Shown: in pieces, positions 29,558 to 43,220 of the stretch | Position numbering within the stretch: position 1 is the stretch's first letter | Layout: each line of letters begins with the position of its first letter | Assembly (NCBI GenBank): GCA_020055645.1 | Contig: CM034546.1 | Coordinates: 72,354,001-72,418,000 of the forward strand | Reading direction: 5' to 3' | Length of the DNA stretch: 64,000 bases | Source: Tomocerus qinae | Lineage: Eukaryota > Arthropoda > Collembola > Entomobryomorpha > Tomoceridae | Program-made: the position numbers and the translations under genes | Notes under the pieces: generated by a model | Told to the model about the DNA's origin: nothing | Seen by the model: only the letters and a program-made list of their open reading frames with translations | Databases searched by the model: none

Positions 29558-30650
29558 GATTTTACTATGCTGGGTAAGTTAATAATCCGTCAAAGAAGAT
29601 CCATGGAAAAATAAAATACATTCTATTATACCTATATATATAAACAAAACCTATAATAATTAAATACTGTATATTAGTATATTTCTTTGGTAAAAGAGTT
29701 AAAAAATAAAAAATTTCCACAAATTATTCAGTGCAACTAATGAGCCCAAATTTCAAAATATCAGTTGTAATTAAATTTGTGGTGTGTTTTGAGGTTCCGA
29801 GAACGTCAGTTACGAGAAAAATGTTCAAAACGACTGTTTTAAACTTTCTTTAGAGTTTGCTAATACCGGAAAGGTTCTCTAAGTAACTAAATAACTGCCT
29901 AGTATTGAAAGATAAACAGGAAGATAGGGAAGACTCTGCCTAGAAATTATGTTGTATCCGTTGCATGTCACGTCATAACATGCGCCATCAATTTGGTAAC
30001 TTCATGTTTAATATTTTTTGATATACTAATATATAGTTTGCCAACCTTACATATATCAAAATTATAAGCTTGTCATATTTCAGTTAACGAGTATGTTGCC
30101 TACAGATATATCCAATCAATATTCAGACAGAGAAAGTATTGCCTTGTTTATTCAAGTTAAAAGTAGTGCATACTTAATGAAGTACTGTAAATATATATTT
30201 AAGCCAAGGCCAATGATTAACCTTTCATTTGTGATATTAAATGTTGACCTTTATTATGTCTTACACTGGACAATTTAATTTCTAAAGGACATATGAAGCG
30301 GAATTAAGAAATTTTGTTCACCAAAATTATAGCTAAATTTACAAAGCATATAAAATGTCTAATAGTGTTATCTGCAAATAATAATTCCTAGTCCGACTCA
30401 TACAAGATTAATATCAGTATATAGGAACTCCTGATATTAATGTTGCAATGATTGAACGATTTGACATTTGAATATAGCTAGCATAACATAACGTATAACA
30501 GTTCAAATATAGAGGAAATTCAATTTCTAATTTTATGATTTTGTTAAAATATTTGTTGGTTAGAGAATAGACAATGTTAGTTGCAGATATTCATTTCCCA
30601 GAAAATCGGCAGTTATTGCAATCCTTACTGCAATATTGATGACTTAAGTG
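29558..30650. other. Non-coding AT-rich interval
   Basis: No feature is recognised between the second and third chemoreceptor genes. Confidence 0.5.
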
Positions 30651-32239
30651 TCAACCTAGGATGACATTAATTGTCCAGTTCATGACCATGTCCATAAACG
30701 TTAGAGGGGAGTTGGATGTGACGTAGTAGAAGGATCCAACGTTGACTCGGAGTGGTCTCCAAGATTGTAGCTGTCTTTTCATCTCTGCGTCACTGTTGCC
30801 TATTTTGAATGATTGCTTGAGTGATTGGGACAATTCGAAGATGTGGGCAGCATTCTTGAGTACCATCGCCTCGATCCATAAGAAGAAGAAGAAGCCGCCG
30901 ATCATTCCAATAAGATAAATCATTCCGAACATTCCACCAGCTTTGACCAGGCACACAGTGATGGTCAAATGGGATGCAAAGATCATCATTGTGATTACCA
31001 TCCAGAAGAGAGCGAAGATATTGTTGTAGATAGTATTCAGAATGATAATGTGAGAGAGTAAGGTCCTATTTTTGTATAACACCTCCATTTCACTTCTGCA
31101 ACATAAATGTAATAGTTAAGTATAGTAAAAGTAATTGATTTTACAAATCAGATTTTCCTTAAGATGTAGTATGGTAATAAAAAGATTCTTACTTCACTAG
31201 AGTTTTCAAGCAGAATGTGGTATTGTGAAAATATATAACGATTAGGTAGACACATAAACCGACCGCGGAGTTGCAGTAAATGGAACACCACCATTGAAAC
31301 AACGTAGCGACTAAGATCACTGCAGGTGAATCGTAGATATCCAATGGAGTAACACCAGCAATCCAATAGCGAATGCTGTGTCGATTTCCTAAATAATCCA
31401 ATGCAGGAGCAATCGAATGGCAAACACAGAACACCGTAAGAACTCGCATCACTTTAGCCAAGTGGTCGGATTCCTTGTGTTTAACAGAAGTGAATAATCT
31501 CTCTGAAAAATTTAAACGTTGTTTAATAATACATTATGTAATAGTTGAAATCATTTTTTTTACCAATAGTGGCTTAAATTTTAAATTACAACAAGATTAT
31601 ACTAAATGGATGTTACTCAAATAATTTGCTCTATCATGTATCTAAAAAATACAGCATAAAATAAATCCAAGAGGTCTAACATTGGAAAGTCCATCAAAGT
31701 TTAAGTTACATAAATGAAGAAAGTTTAATAATCATCAAAATTAAAGAAAATAAAATGGTTATGCTTAAACACAGCAAAAATTCTTGTTAGCAATTTATTT
31801 TTTTACAATAAATAATGCATTCATAAATAAATATACCAATTTTATTATATATTTGATGCCATAAAATATTACTTTTACCTTTAAAGATATCTTTCTCTGT
31901 GATACATTGTTTGTAGAACTGCAAAAGAGGTTTTCGCTGAATGAAAATCAGAAAACCCAATATGTTTCCACTTGGTCTTGTTACTGCATGTTGGAGGAAT
32001 ATAGTGAAATTTGAGAAATCCAAAGAAGGGTATTTCATTTCGTAAGCTAATCTAGCTAACAAATAAAAACTGTCCCACAATCCAAGCAATGTTGCAATAG
32101 TCACAAACAGAAATCTTTTTGAAGTCATCAATTTAACGTCTCCAGTTTTTCTATCTACATGGAATGGTTGGACACACGTTTTCTCACATATTTTAAAAAA
32201 TGTTTCTGACAAAACAACTAATCCGTGATTTCTTACCAT
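30651..32239 (-). CDS. 7TM chemoreceptor (gustatory/odorant receptor-like); three exons
   Basis: Exons are 32239-31879, 31502-31193 and 31095-30651; donors GTAAAA and GTAAGA and both CAG acceptors keep phase, giving 371 residues. Hydrophobic spans include FLFVTIATLLGLWDSFYLLA in exon 1, VGLCVYLIVIYFHN in exon 2 and FALFWMVITMMIFASHLTI and GMFGMIYLIGMIGGFFFFLW in exon 3. The C-terminus is WRPLRVNVGSFYYV followed by a final hydrophobic helix. Length and signature match the two neighbouring receptors, so the three form a small cluster on one strand with differing intron numbers. Confidence 0.72.
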
Positions 32240-33354
32240 TTTAAAACAATAAAAACGATCAATTAAAATAATGGTTTAATGATTTAACGGATCAAACAAT
32301 AATTATGGCTAGTGAATAATAATAATATCCAGGAATATAGGATTTTAACTCCAATAATGGCAAAGCTCTCACTACTTTGACGATTTACTATCTAGTAGCG
32401 GATCGAAGTAGCTAGAGTATTGAACGTTTTTAAACCATCCAAGTTTAACCTATTTAAAGTTTAACTTAATTCAATTTATTGTAGTCTCGCCCTTATCATG
32501 TCTTAGTTATCTATACAGTCGACAAACAATAAGAAAATGGTAAGCAAAAGTCACATTTAAGGTTCCTTTGTGATCTATACTATGGTAGCTATGTCCATAA
32601 TATATGTAATAGTTTAACTGTAAGTCGAATTACTAGTGTATGTCAAAAATCTATAGATATTGTTTTAGTCTGGTATTGTTCTATTTATCTTGGTTTTAAT
32701 AGCCGTATTTAATAGAAACGATTTTGGACAGACATAAGTAAACAATTTAAAATAATTTATTTATGATGCGGTTTTAGGCGTTAGATGCTTTAGATATTAC
32801 AAGATATATGTAATCCTAATATATTATACTGCATAACCATAGCATAGCCTGTATTTATTCTGTCCCCGAATTAAAACTTTACAGTTCTCATGGGACTGGC
32901 CAGGCACTATTAATTTTAATGTTAGAGATTTAGAAAGCTAGGATTCGATCCCGAATTCTCCTTCTCCCTAAAAGGATACTTTAGCAGAAATCTTTTTCAC
33001 AAATGACAATGATAACGATAAATGATTTGCTAATTAATGACAATGATATCGATATGTTAATTAAATGTTAACTTAATTAAATACAACCTACGCACTTGAT
33101 AATTTACAATTAAAATTGTATAGGGGACTTTAAAATTTTATATCCCCAGCTTTGAAACCTTCGCAATTGGCTAAAAAGTGGTTTGTTTCAAAGGATAGAA
33201 TCCAACAACCATTTTATTCGTTGGAACAAAACAATTAGGAGACATTACGGAGAAAATTGACATAAAATTCTAAAAATGTTGACAAAAAATGATTTTTATA
33301 ATTTCAAATTAATTCAAGTAATTTTTCAGGTGCCTTTTTGATTCCTAATACCGA
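32240..33354. other. Non-coding AT-rich interval
   Basis: No coding or RNA feature is recognised between the receptor cluster and the MATH-BTB gene. Confidence 0.5.
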
Positions 33355-35040
33355 TCATATCTCCAAGTAGAGATCCATGAATATTGAGGGATTGTACATC
33401 TTCAGTTGCTGAAATCCTTCCGTTTCCTTCACCTTCGCCAAATTCCTGCATAGCATGACAACCAAACCAATATTTATGATTATGTCAGGTTTTAGTAGTG
33501 TGGTTATGATAATGTCTATAACGTTCAATATGCAACGGAGTATCGTACTTGTTGAAGAATTTAACGGCGCTTTTTTTCAAATTTGACGCGTTATTCATAT
33601 CCGCAAAAATGAGAGTTTCGGAAACGTTTTCGATCGAGATTTTTCTTGAGATGATTTCCTCAACATCTTCTTTTAGTACTTGGATATCATACTTATCAGC
33701 TATTTGGAACATATCCATGGCTTTTTTTTCTAGAAATTCCTGATGTGCTTCGCAGCTGTAAATAAATTACGCACGTAATTACAATTTTCAGACAGGATGT
33801 GGACCTACCACTAATCAATCATTATTTTTGCAGAAACCCAGGTTAATCAGTATATGAATATAGCTAATTAAAATATGACCTATATCTAGAAACCTACCCA
33901 TAAATGTATTTTAACATCTCCTTCACAACGTCATCGTCAAAATCGCAAATTTCCACAATGTTATTAATTGATTCTGACATTTCTGTTTGCAACATGGTTG
34001 AGAAAACAGGACTTTGGCCTAAATCAGTACAAGTTATTAACGTAATTTTAATATTTAAAAACTAGAATTTAGAAGCTGCATAGATGTATGGTAATATATT
34101 TAATATTTACTGGACAGAATGTTTTTATGGGCCTTCACAATTGAATTCCTGGTTTGAATGGAGATGTCAGAAAACAATGGAGAGTTATACAAATTACTGA
34201 CGTTGCATTTCCGACCGTTATTGCACTTGTTTGTATTTTTAGAAGTCAAAGTTTTCACTATTCGCCCTTCATCACGCTTCATTTTAATGCAACATTGAAG
34301 TTTCAGTGCGCCATCTTCAAGTAATTTGTTAGTTGGAAGAAGAATATCCTGTATTTTAGCAAATTTATCCCAACCCCACGAAGTTTCTGTATCGAAAGTT
34401 CTTAATTCGCTAGTTACTGAAAGAAAATTAATAAAATCCATTTTTCAATAATCACGCCCTAAGTTAGAAAGACAAATCCAAATGAATAATTTTAGTATTA
34501 ATGATAATTATAATATAAGCTGACATTTTTTCCAACACTTTTCTGAATCCATAATCTCAAATTCGAAAGTAACTTTGGTAGACGAATTCCTCAAATTCAA
34601 ATGTATTGAAAGATATTGATCCTCCTCGTTTGATCCATCACGTATCTTTATCATACCCCATTTAATCTCTAAGGACCTGTAAATTATCAACGGATGAAAA
34701 ATAAGTTTTGATTGGAAATTTAATAATTCTTTTTCAAACATTACCATTTATGTGTAACACTTCCTTCTTCAACCCAAAATTCAGGGGATCTCATTGAACT
34801 GTTCGGTTCCTTGTCCTTAAGCAAAACTTTAAAACCTTGGATGTTCCAGCGAAACACAAATATTTTTTCTGTAACCTTAAAAACCAAGAAGTTTAAAAAT
34901 ATATGTTAGGACTTTAAAACATTTATGCGGTAACGACAATAAATTTAAAAATAAATAAAGCATGGTATACTTACTTCGGTAACAGCCAGGCAATTAACAA
35001 TGCCAGGTGCACACTTTGAGTTTGATATCTCGTCACTCAT
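33355..35040 (-). CDS. MATH-BTB (SPOP-like) protein, seven exons
   Basis: Exons: 35040-34975, 34875-34745, 34676-34525, 34416-34111, 34018-33898, 33755-33549 and 33445-33355. All phases agree and give 357 residues. One donor (GTCAGC after 34525) is weak. The N-terminal half is a MATH domain (FRWNIQGFKVLLKDKEPNSS, KVTFEFEIMDSEKCW, SWGWDKFAKIQDIL). The BTB domain follows (PLFSDISIQTRNSIVKAHKN, SPVFSTMLQTEMSESINNIV, EMLKYIYG), then a BACK-like helical part (MDMFQIADKYDIQVLKEDVE). The last exon encodes the LAKVKETEGFQQL ending typical of SPOP relatives. Such proteins are substrate adaptors for Cullin-3 ubiquitin ligases. The C-terminal exon is preferred over read-through to a stop at 33485. Confidence 0.85.
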
Positions 35041-36505
35041 TATCTCACTATTGTCTAATTATTTATACCGAAATGGGAAATGGTTGGTTTTCCTTTAGTC
35101 CACTGTTAGTGACAGAGACTGGGGACAGGTTTAAATAATAAGTGCTAAGTGTTTCACTTTTATATTTCTACTGTCTACTATCAAACGCTGATTGATATTG
35201 ACGTGAGATGAGAAGAGGAACAGAGAGAAGGAGTTAAAATGGGCGGGCTCCACTTTGGTTTAAATTTAGTTGCTTGTGTTGCGTGAACTGAAGTCTACGT
35301 GCAGTAATGAAATGGTGAGTACGACGACAGTGCGAGGGCCACTATGCATTGTATTGTCGTCTTCATTGATGGTGATGGTGACGTGATGGATTAGAATTCA
35401 AATTTCCCACAACATCAATGTTAATGATTTGCGACGAATATATAATAATATACTATGTGGTTTACTTTTAACGAATTTTTATCACTTCTTCCTTTGGTGG
35501 CCAAAACGTTAAATAGGAGTTATGGTTTTGTAATACGAACAAATACTTAATACTACAATAATTCTTCTTTATATGACACAATTACAAATTTTGCAGCATT
35601 TATAATACCAATTATTTATTTGGCCGAGATCTTTGAATAGTAGGCAAAAAACGTGAATAGTGTCGAGCAATACTAATTATTATTAAATCATCAATGTAAA
35701 CATTAACTAGATATACAGAATAATCACTAAGGTATGTACAAGTATTACAGCTTAAATTATACAAATCAAAAAGTACTTACTAGCTACTCAAAAAGTATAC
35801 AAAACCAAGTAGAATTTAATAATAAATGCAGAAAATCGTTTAAAATGTGAAAAATTAATCAGAAGAGACTTTAACACTTGGTTAAAGATTTATATTAATT
35901 TGGTAAAGGGCAATTTGTAATAAGGGCAATTTGTTATTTATCTGGTGTCTACATGTGAGATTATGAAACTACATGGTAGAAAATAAAACAGGAGGACCCT
36001 TAGCCACCTTTTGGCCTACCCACCACAAATATGTTGTATTGTTTCTATTTGTTGTGGATGACCAAGCAAAGATGGTTATTGCTCCTTCGTTAAATTCAAT
36101 ATGAGTTTCTTACACTCACTTGCAATAGACGCCACATAAATATAGCCATTTAATCTATTACAATTAGCCACTACGCATGAATTCAAAGAAGTTTTATGAC
36201 AACAGCATTCCTTATATTTAATGTGAACATTTCCTTCACTCTGAATTAATTTAATTACTATTAGTAATACCGATTGCTTTTCATCGTCATAGTAGAAGAA
36301 AGGCATATTTATGTTTAGACGTCAGAAGCTAATTGCGAATAAAATAATGGAATAGTACGAGAGCCTTGTATTTCCTGTCAACCCATTTATGTGTAAGCAC
36401 TTAGTAATCATGAATGCGAGTTTCACTATTCGTGATCTGTAGTGGCAGCTGGTCGCTGTCAATGCTTACACTGTTTGGGTGGAAAGGAAATACAAGGGCT
36501 AATTG
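35041..36505. other. Intergenic interval with a MITE-like inverted repeat and a doubtful small ORF
   Basis: A minus-strand frame of 76 codons (36306-36076) has cysteine clusters but no recognisable family and no supporting signal; I treat it as doubtful. At about 36364-36399 and 36463-36499 imperfect 36-base inverted repeats (outer CCTTGTATTTCC against GGAAATACAAGG, inner GTGTAAGCA against TGCTTACAC) bracket about 63 bases. This resembles a small MITE abutting the 3' end of the TAF5-like gene. Confidence 0.5.
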
Positions 36506-39500
36506 TCATAAATCTGTTAACCAAGTGTCGTCGTCCTGTCGAGAACTTCTAACTAAATTATCATAGGTCTCTACTTCCATTTTAATTCGATCTTGCTCCG
36601 AGGTATCAATATTTTCGACTGACATCGCATTAGGAGCTGTAGAATTATAATCTGCGGCATCAGCTTCGCTCGAGTCATCTTCCAGAGATTCTATTGTCGC
36701 CCGATGTTCACTGTCCAAAAATGGATATTCATGGAAAGTGGGAGGCGAAAAGGGAGATAAGACTTCTTGAGGAGACGGTGGAGTTTCAGGTCGAGTATTG
36801 GCAGAAGAATTCACTTTTTCAGGCCTATATGGTTCATCGTAGATAGGCCTCCTCTCTGTACCCATGCTAAACACACTGACGGCATCTTTGAAATGAATTT
36901 TAAATAGATTTTGTGTCGTGCAACTAATCGTGTATGGTGCTGGGATTATTATATCTCCATCCTCCGTCACATCGCTTTCTTCTTCGCTAGAACTTTTGGC
37001 ATCTCCGAAAAGATTATGAAATCTTTCAGCGTCTGTTTTTTCCTTTTTAACGCTAACTTCTTCCCCTCCTACTAGTTTCTTCAGGTCCCAAATTTGAACA
37101 ACACTCTGGTCGAAACAACCAGCGAGTTTGTTTCCGCAGAATGACAGATCTTTGCAATATTTATAAGAAGGCAGTTCAAACAATATTTCTCCTTCGGCAA
37201 TGTCCCAAATTCTAATGACATCATCTTCTCCTGTAAAATATTTAGATTTTCAAATATAACTTCAACTGCTACAATATTACAATTATATATTATACCATTA
37301 TAATTAATTATTTTACCTCCTCCTGCAATATATTTTCCACTTTCGTGGAATGCCAAAGCATTCACTCTCCCAGGAAATCCTGTCAGTATACGAACCATAT
37401 TTCCATCGTTAACTGACCATAATCTAACAGATTTGTCAATAGAACTCGTAGCGATGTATGATTCATTAGGATGAAACTTTACACACTGAAATAAAGGACG
37501 AACACAATTAATAATAGCAAATTAGAAATTATTAGTTAAGATAAGGAAATTGACATTTAAACTTACGTCTACATCAAAATAGTGTCCCACAAAAATTCTA
37601 GCGTAATCATTTCTTTCAGGTAACCAAAGTCTAGCTGTTGTATCCATCCCTCCAGTCGCAATCATCCTTCCACTTGGCGCAATATCCATTGCCCAAATTC
37701 CGCCTAAATGTCCACTGTGGCAAACAAATAATAAAAATGATAATCATTAATTTAAATTTGTTAAAAAACTATTTTTATACAATGTTCCAAAATGTACCAG
37801 GTTTTGTTACTATAATTATAATTTTAAAAAAACCATTAAAAATGAAAAGCCAGTTGCAGAATTCAGAGGAAAAGAAAAAACTTTTTGATGGTAATTACAA
37901 AAATACTTTAAAGAAAGTTTTATTGTAAAGTGTCCACTAGGACATCGTAAATTTTAAAGCTGATTTATTTTGGCCATACTAATTGTTATATTATAATTAT
38001 ATTTTATAAAAATATCCAACACGTGATGTTATTGTGTGATACCGAATACTAATAAACGTAATTGACATTATTATTGATATTATTTAATACTCATAATATC
38101 ACTGAAATTACCTGTAAGCGCATTTATTGGTTGGTTTATCCTTGTGAAGATCCCATGCCCTCATGAAGCCATCTAATCCAACGGAAAACAAAAGTTTGGT
38201 TTTCGGATGAAAAGCAACATCATAAACAGTCCCTTCATGAGCATTAAGGCATATAACAGCTGGATGGTTTTGATTTTCATTTTCTTTGTCATCATCTGCA
38301 AAATGAAGGGCTCTGCTAGTTTTGCACAACCGAATCCCTGCAGGATCCATACCAAAAGCTACCATTGTTCCATGGGCAGACAATGCTGCACAAGTAGGCC
38401 TGAAATATTTATAAGGAAAAATAGGAATCAATATGACACAAACCTGGCATCAAGTTAAAAGAATCATAGAATTACTCTTAAAATTTATGGTGTTGAAATT
38501 TTGGGTATACGAAAACAATTTGTGTTGATATTCGTTATCGTAAATAATTTCATTTAGTGTTGTCAAAATGTTAACCATATTAATAATATATTATTGAATC
38601 TTTTAATTTACATAGATAAATATACATTGTCTGTTTTCTCTTCCGTTAAATTTGCGCTTGCCTCTTTAGTCAGTGAGAATTATAGTATTCATTTGGGGTA
38701 ACTAACATGGTTGGAACAATTCAATTAGTAAGTTAAACTACACACACAAAGAAAATAAACAACAGGCAACGACAACTGACATAAAATAGATATAAAAATT
38801 AACAACAACAATATTATTTATCTGTTTTTAGTTATTGAGACTGGCTTACTCAACATATATTATTAATATGGTTTAATTTTGAAAAGACATAAAAAATATT
38901 TCATTTCTTCACGATGACGAAATTGACTCACGTTTTTATAATTCTATCATCTACTATTTACTGTTTTTATACATATATACACACATAGAAAGTTCCAACA
39001 CTACTACTATTATAGTTTTTAAGACCATTTGCTTAATCTACCAAAACCAAACAAAATTCAACCAACTGTCAGTAAAATAACACCAATTAAGACGAGATGT
39101 TTATTTTAACTTGATGATATTATATAAGATACAAAACTGCCACACATTAAAACGCAGCCTGTTCGTTTTTTTATTTTATTAACTAATTACTTTTTAACTA
39201 TATTATCTGATATCATGAGCGTGACTTATATTTATTTTCACTAACCTTCCATTAGACGTATAAACTGTTAGTCCAGGCATATCAAAAAGCTTGTTACTTC
39301 TTACTTTCCTAATGACCTCCTTAGCACGACTAACTTTTTCAATTTCCTCTTCATCAAGGTCAAAAGAACTTAAGTCTTCTGAATCAGAATTTTCCTCTCC
39401 ATTTTCATCTGAATGATTTTTACTTTCAACATCATCTTCGAATTCTTCTTCTCCTGTCACTTCTTCAATATCAGGGAATATTAAATTTGTTACAAATCTA

Positions 39501-42500
39501 TCACTAAACAAGCTAACCAAAACTGGCGTTCGACTTCTAGATAGAAATTTTGTAATTTTGTCAAAAGTCGCAACGTTCAGAGTAAATGTATATTTTCTTT
39601 CATGAATTGACTGTAAATTTTCATTTTCCTGAAACAAATTATAATCAGAATCGTAGTAAGTAAATTGTGTTTGTTAATCGAAATGGAATCAATACATGGG
39701 TAATTTGAAAAAATTAAATATTTACTTGAAATTCTGCTTTATTCTTAATTTCTGATAATGTCATCAACTCTTTAATTAATTCAGCATCTCCACCCTCTTT
39801 AGTGAACTTGTCGCCAAATAACTTAAACAACTCGGTCGCTAATTGCGGTAAATCACTGCTAATTAATTCTACACAAAAATAAATCAACATTGGCACCAGC
39901 AAAGGAAGAAGTTCGTTTCCAAGAGTAGGGTCAGTTTTTTTACAACTGTGGTAGAAACCCCAAAATCTAAATGGCAGAAAAAATACCAATTAGTTAATAA
40001 AACGATAACGATTGATAGATATTTTCAAAAAAGTAATTACCGAGTAATTTCCATTTTAATTTCTTCAGGTTCGTAATCCGGTCCTAAGCTGACAGAATTT
40101 AAATTATTATCCTGTTGAGAGACGAGTTGATCCAAATCCTTAGCTTCCATAGTTTTCTCAGTTGGTTCGTTCAAATTGTCCTGCAAATAAAAACATCTTG
40201 TAGAATTGTACTACTAAGCAAAAGTTATTGTTTTCAATATTGAAATAATTACTTACGTCTACGAATCCTGTTGCTTTTAAATATTCTTTCATTTTCATTT
40301 TGCTGAATTCGTTGACACTGTAATTGTCTATATCTGTTTCTCTGAGTGTATCCATCAATTTTAATAATTTTTCTGTAGCAATGATATCTTCTGGATCACA
40401 AGAATTTTCAGCAATATGAGCTTTCATAAATTCGTCTTCGTCTTCATCAAGAAGATCAAGATCGGCAATATTCACGAATTTTTCTTCTTCTTGGTCTTCT
40501 TCTTCTTCGCCTTCTTCTTCGCCCCCTCCTACTTCTTCGCCCACTCCTACTTCTTCGCCCCCTCCTTCTTCTTTTTCTTCTTCTTCAGGAACATCACTTT
40601 CACTGCTACTGGTACTGGTACTACTACTCTCATCATCAGATGCGTTATTTTCTTCTTCGGTAATATTATTGTTGTCGTCGATTATTTCCCAGTCATTGTC
40701 TTCATTGTCTTCATCTTCTTCGTCCTCTCCACTCAAAATGCTTGCAACCTCGAGAAGATTTAACTTTTGTGGTTCCTGATCTTCCAGATCCTCTTCGTTG
40801 TCACTTTCAACTTTATCACTGCTATCTTCATCACTGGAAGTTTCTACATCCTCCCAATTATCAGCGTCATCCTCTGCTAATAAGATCTTTCCTTCCTCTT
40901 CAAAGTTTCCAACATTTAGAGTGCCACTGATACAGTCATCTGAAGTTGAGATATTTATTAATTTTTTCGGTGCTTCAAGTTCAGGAAGAGGGTCTTCAAA
41001 ATCTTCGGAATCACAAGAATCGTCATAAGAGTCCCAACTATCAGAGGACGAACTCTCTTCTGAATCTTTATCTTTTGAATCTTTATCTTCTGCCTCTTCC
41101 TCTTCGCTCTCAGTTTCTACCTCAGAACTGTCTTCGTCGCTCTCTGAATCTATATCTGTCCATTGCCCCGAAGAGCCTGAGCCATCACTTCCTTGGCTGT
41201 CTTCATCATCAGCTTCGACTACATCTTCATTTTCCTCACATATTAAATCTCCCTCGTCTTCCTCCATTTCAACAATATCAGTAGGACACTCATCGATGTC
41301 CAATTTATTTCCATTTTCAAAATCTGCGTCAATTTCCTCATTAAACTCTGGGGGACTTGTTTCTAAAGGTGAATTTGGGGAGGAGGGACTTTGTGGACTT
41401 CCTAAATCACTCTCCTCATTAAAGTCGGATGGAGATGACATTGGTGATAAAGAATATTCCTCTGGAGATCCGAAATTTGGTGAACTACTTCCGTCCGAAC
41501 CATCCGGTGAACCATCCGACTGTGATCCAGACCCGACCGAACGAGGACTACACGGACTGCCAGGACTGCAAGGACTGCAAGGACTTCCACTTCCTTCAGA
41601 GGGACTTTTGGAACCTTCAGAACCTGACTGAGGGCTCGTGGGTTCATTGGATCCAGGACTATTGCTTCCAGGACTATTGCTTCCAGGACTTGAAGAATTT
41701 CCATCGCTGTCTCTTAACGTGCTTTCATCTTCACTATTTGATCGAGATCCTGGACTTTTTGCATCATCAGATGAATTTGGCGACTTCATTTCATCACTGC
41801 CCGGTGTACGAGGTGAATTTATGCTTTCTGGTGGCGAGACACTTCCTGGATTACTTGAATTAGGACTTCCACTATAATTTGAACCGGAATCGGATCCAGA
41901 ATGGGGACTACCTGGTGAACTAAGAGATTCTTGCAAATCGTGACCATTTTTCGAATCAGGACTACCGCTGTCACTTGAACTTCCCGATTTTGGACTTCCG
42001 TCAGACTGAACTGATCTAGAACTTTCATTTCCACTTGACTTGTTTGAGTCGGGACTTCCCGCTTCGTCTGATAATGCACTTTGATATGATTTTTCTGAAT
42101 CAGGACTCCCGGGGCTACTCACTTTTTCATCATCAGATCTTGGGGAATTTGGACAACTTTCCTCCTTTTCCGAATCTGGATTATCTTCACCTGCAGGAGA
42201 TACAACCATTTCTTCCGTTTCATCATTCAAATTTGAATTGATTTCATCGTCTAAATTTTCTTCTGGACTTCCATCCTCGGGACTTTTCTCATTTTCTGAA
42301 GGCGAACTTTCTCCACTACCACTATCACTGCTGCCGCTCTTTTCAGGACTGTTAACTGCTTCTTCAGGGGAGGATACTGGTTGTTTGTCTTCATCACTCG
42401 AGTCTGGAGAACTATTTTCTTCTTCTTCAGAAAGATTCTCTTCATTTTCCGCATCTTCCATCTGGTCAACTTCTCCATTATCATCATTGCTATCCTCATC

Positions 42501-43220
42501 TTCTTCCATGCTTTTAGGGCTTCCATTATCACTTTCCCCTTCCCCGCCACTGAACTCCGAACTGTCATCCGAATTATCACTGTCACTCACAACTGCCTCT
42601 TCCGAATCATCACTTTGTGTTTCCCCTTCATTTTCAGAATCCTCCTCCGAATCCGACGAAACGTCATCAGAATCATCTGAGTCACTGTCGCTAGTTATTT
42701 CATCCGAGTCGTCATCACTACTACTCGTTTCATACTGATCCGAATCTTCATTACTATCAGAACCCTCTTCTTCGGCTTCCTCTTCTGGTTCAGACAAACT
42801 GTCGTTCCCCTCTACAGAAGAATCGGAGCTGCTGTCTTCATCTTTTTCGGTTTTAATTCCATTCTCCACACAATTTGATTCCAGAAGAGGTTCCGTTTCC
42901 ACATTGTCATTTTCATCATCCTCACGACTAAATTGTACAGGGTCTTCACTCACAATCACATTAATTCCTTCCGAGTGGATCCCGGACTCAGCTGACTCCT
43001 CCGAAGTGTCACTATCGTCTTCTTTTTCGTCTGGGGAATTTTCTTCTTTCTTCGAAGAAATGTTTAAGTTAGTTTTACTAAGCAATAAATCCAAACTATT
43101 ATCGTCACAGCTGCTATCAATTGCACTGTTGAATTCCTCATCACTCACGTCAATTATAACAAAAGTTTCGTTGTCTGAGTCCCCTCCAGGGTCCACAACT
43201 ATTGACTTGTTGTTATTCAT
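36506..43220 (-). CDS. TAF5-like WD40 protein with a giant acidic Ser/Asp/Glu-rich N-terminal region, eight exons
   Basis: Exons: 43220-40257, 40180-40041, 39966-39726, 39628-39246, 38399-38112, 37714-37567, 37485-37317 and 37230-36506. GT donors and AG acceptors keep phase throughout, giving about 1685 residues. The first exon encodes nearly 990 residues, most of them low-complexity acidic and Ser-Pro-rich. Exons 2-4 encode a helical region (LVPMLIYFCVELISSDLPQL) like the NTD2 domain of TAF5/TAF5L. Exons 5-8 encode WD40 repeats (GTVYDVAFHPKTKLLFSVGL, GHLGGIWAMDIAPSGRMIAT, FDVDCVKFHPNESYIATSSI, GRVNALAFHESGKYIAGGG) with the TAF5 pattern. TAF5 and TAF5L scaffold TFIID and SAGA. The long acidic extension is unusual for the family. 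The assignment to TAF5L versus TAF5 is open. Confidence 0.75.

Noticed and set aside
36076-36306. 76-codon minus-strand frame as a separate gene
   Set aside because: No signal peptide, family or splice partner; kept only as a remark in the intergenic entry.
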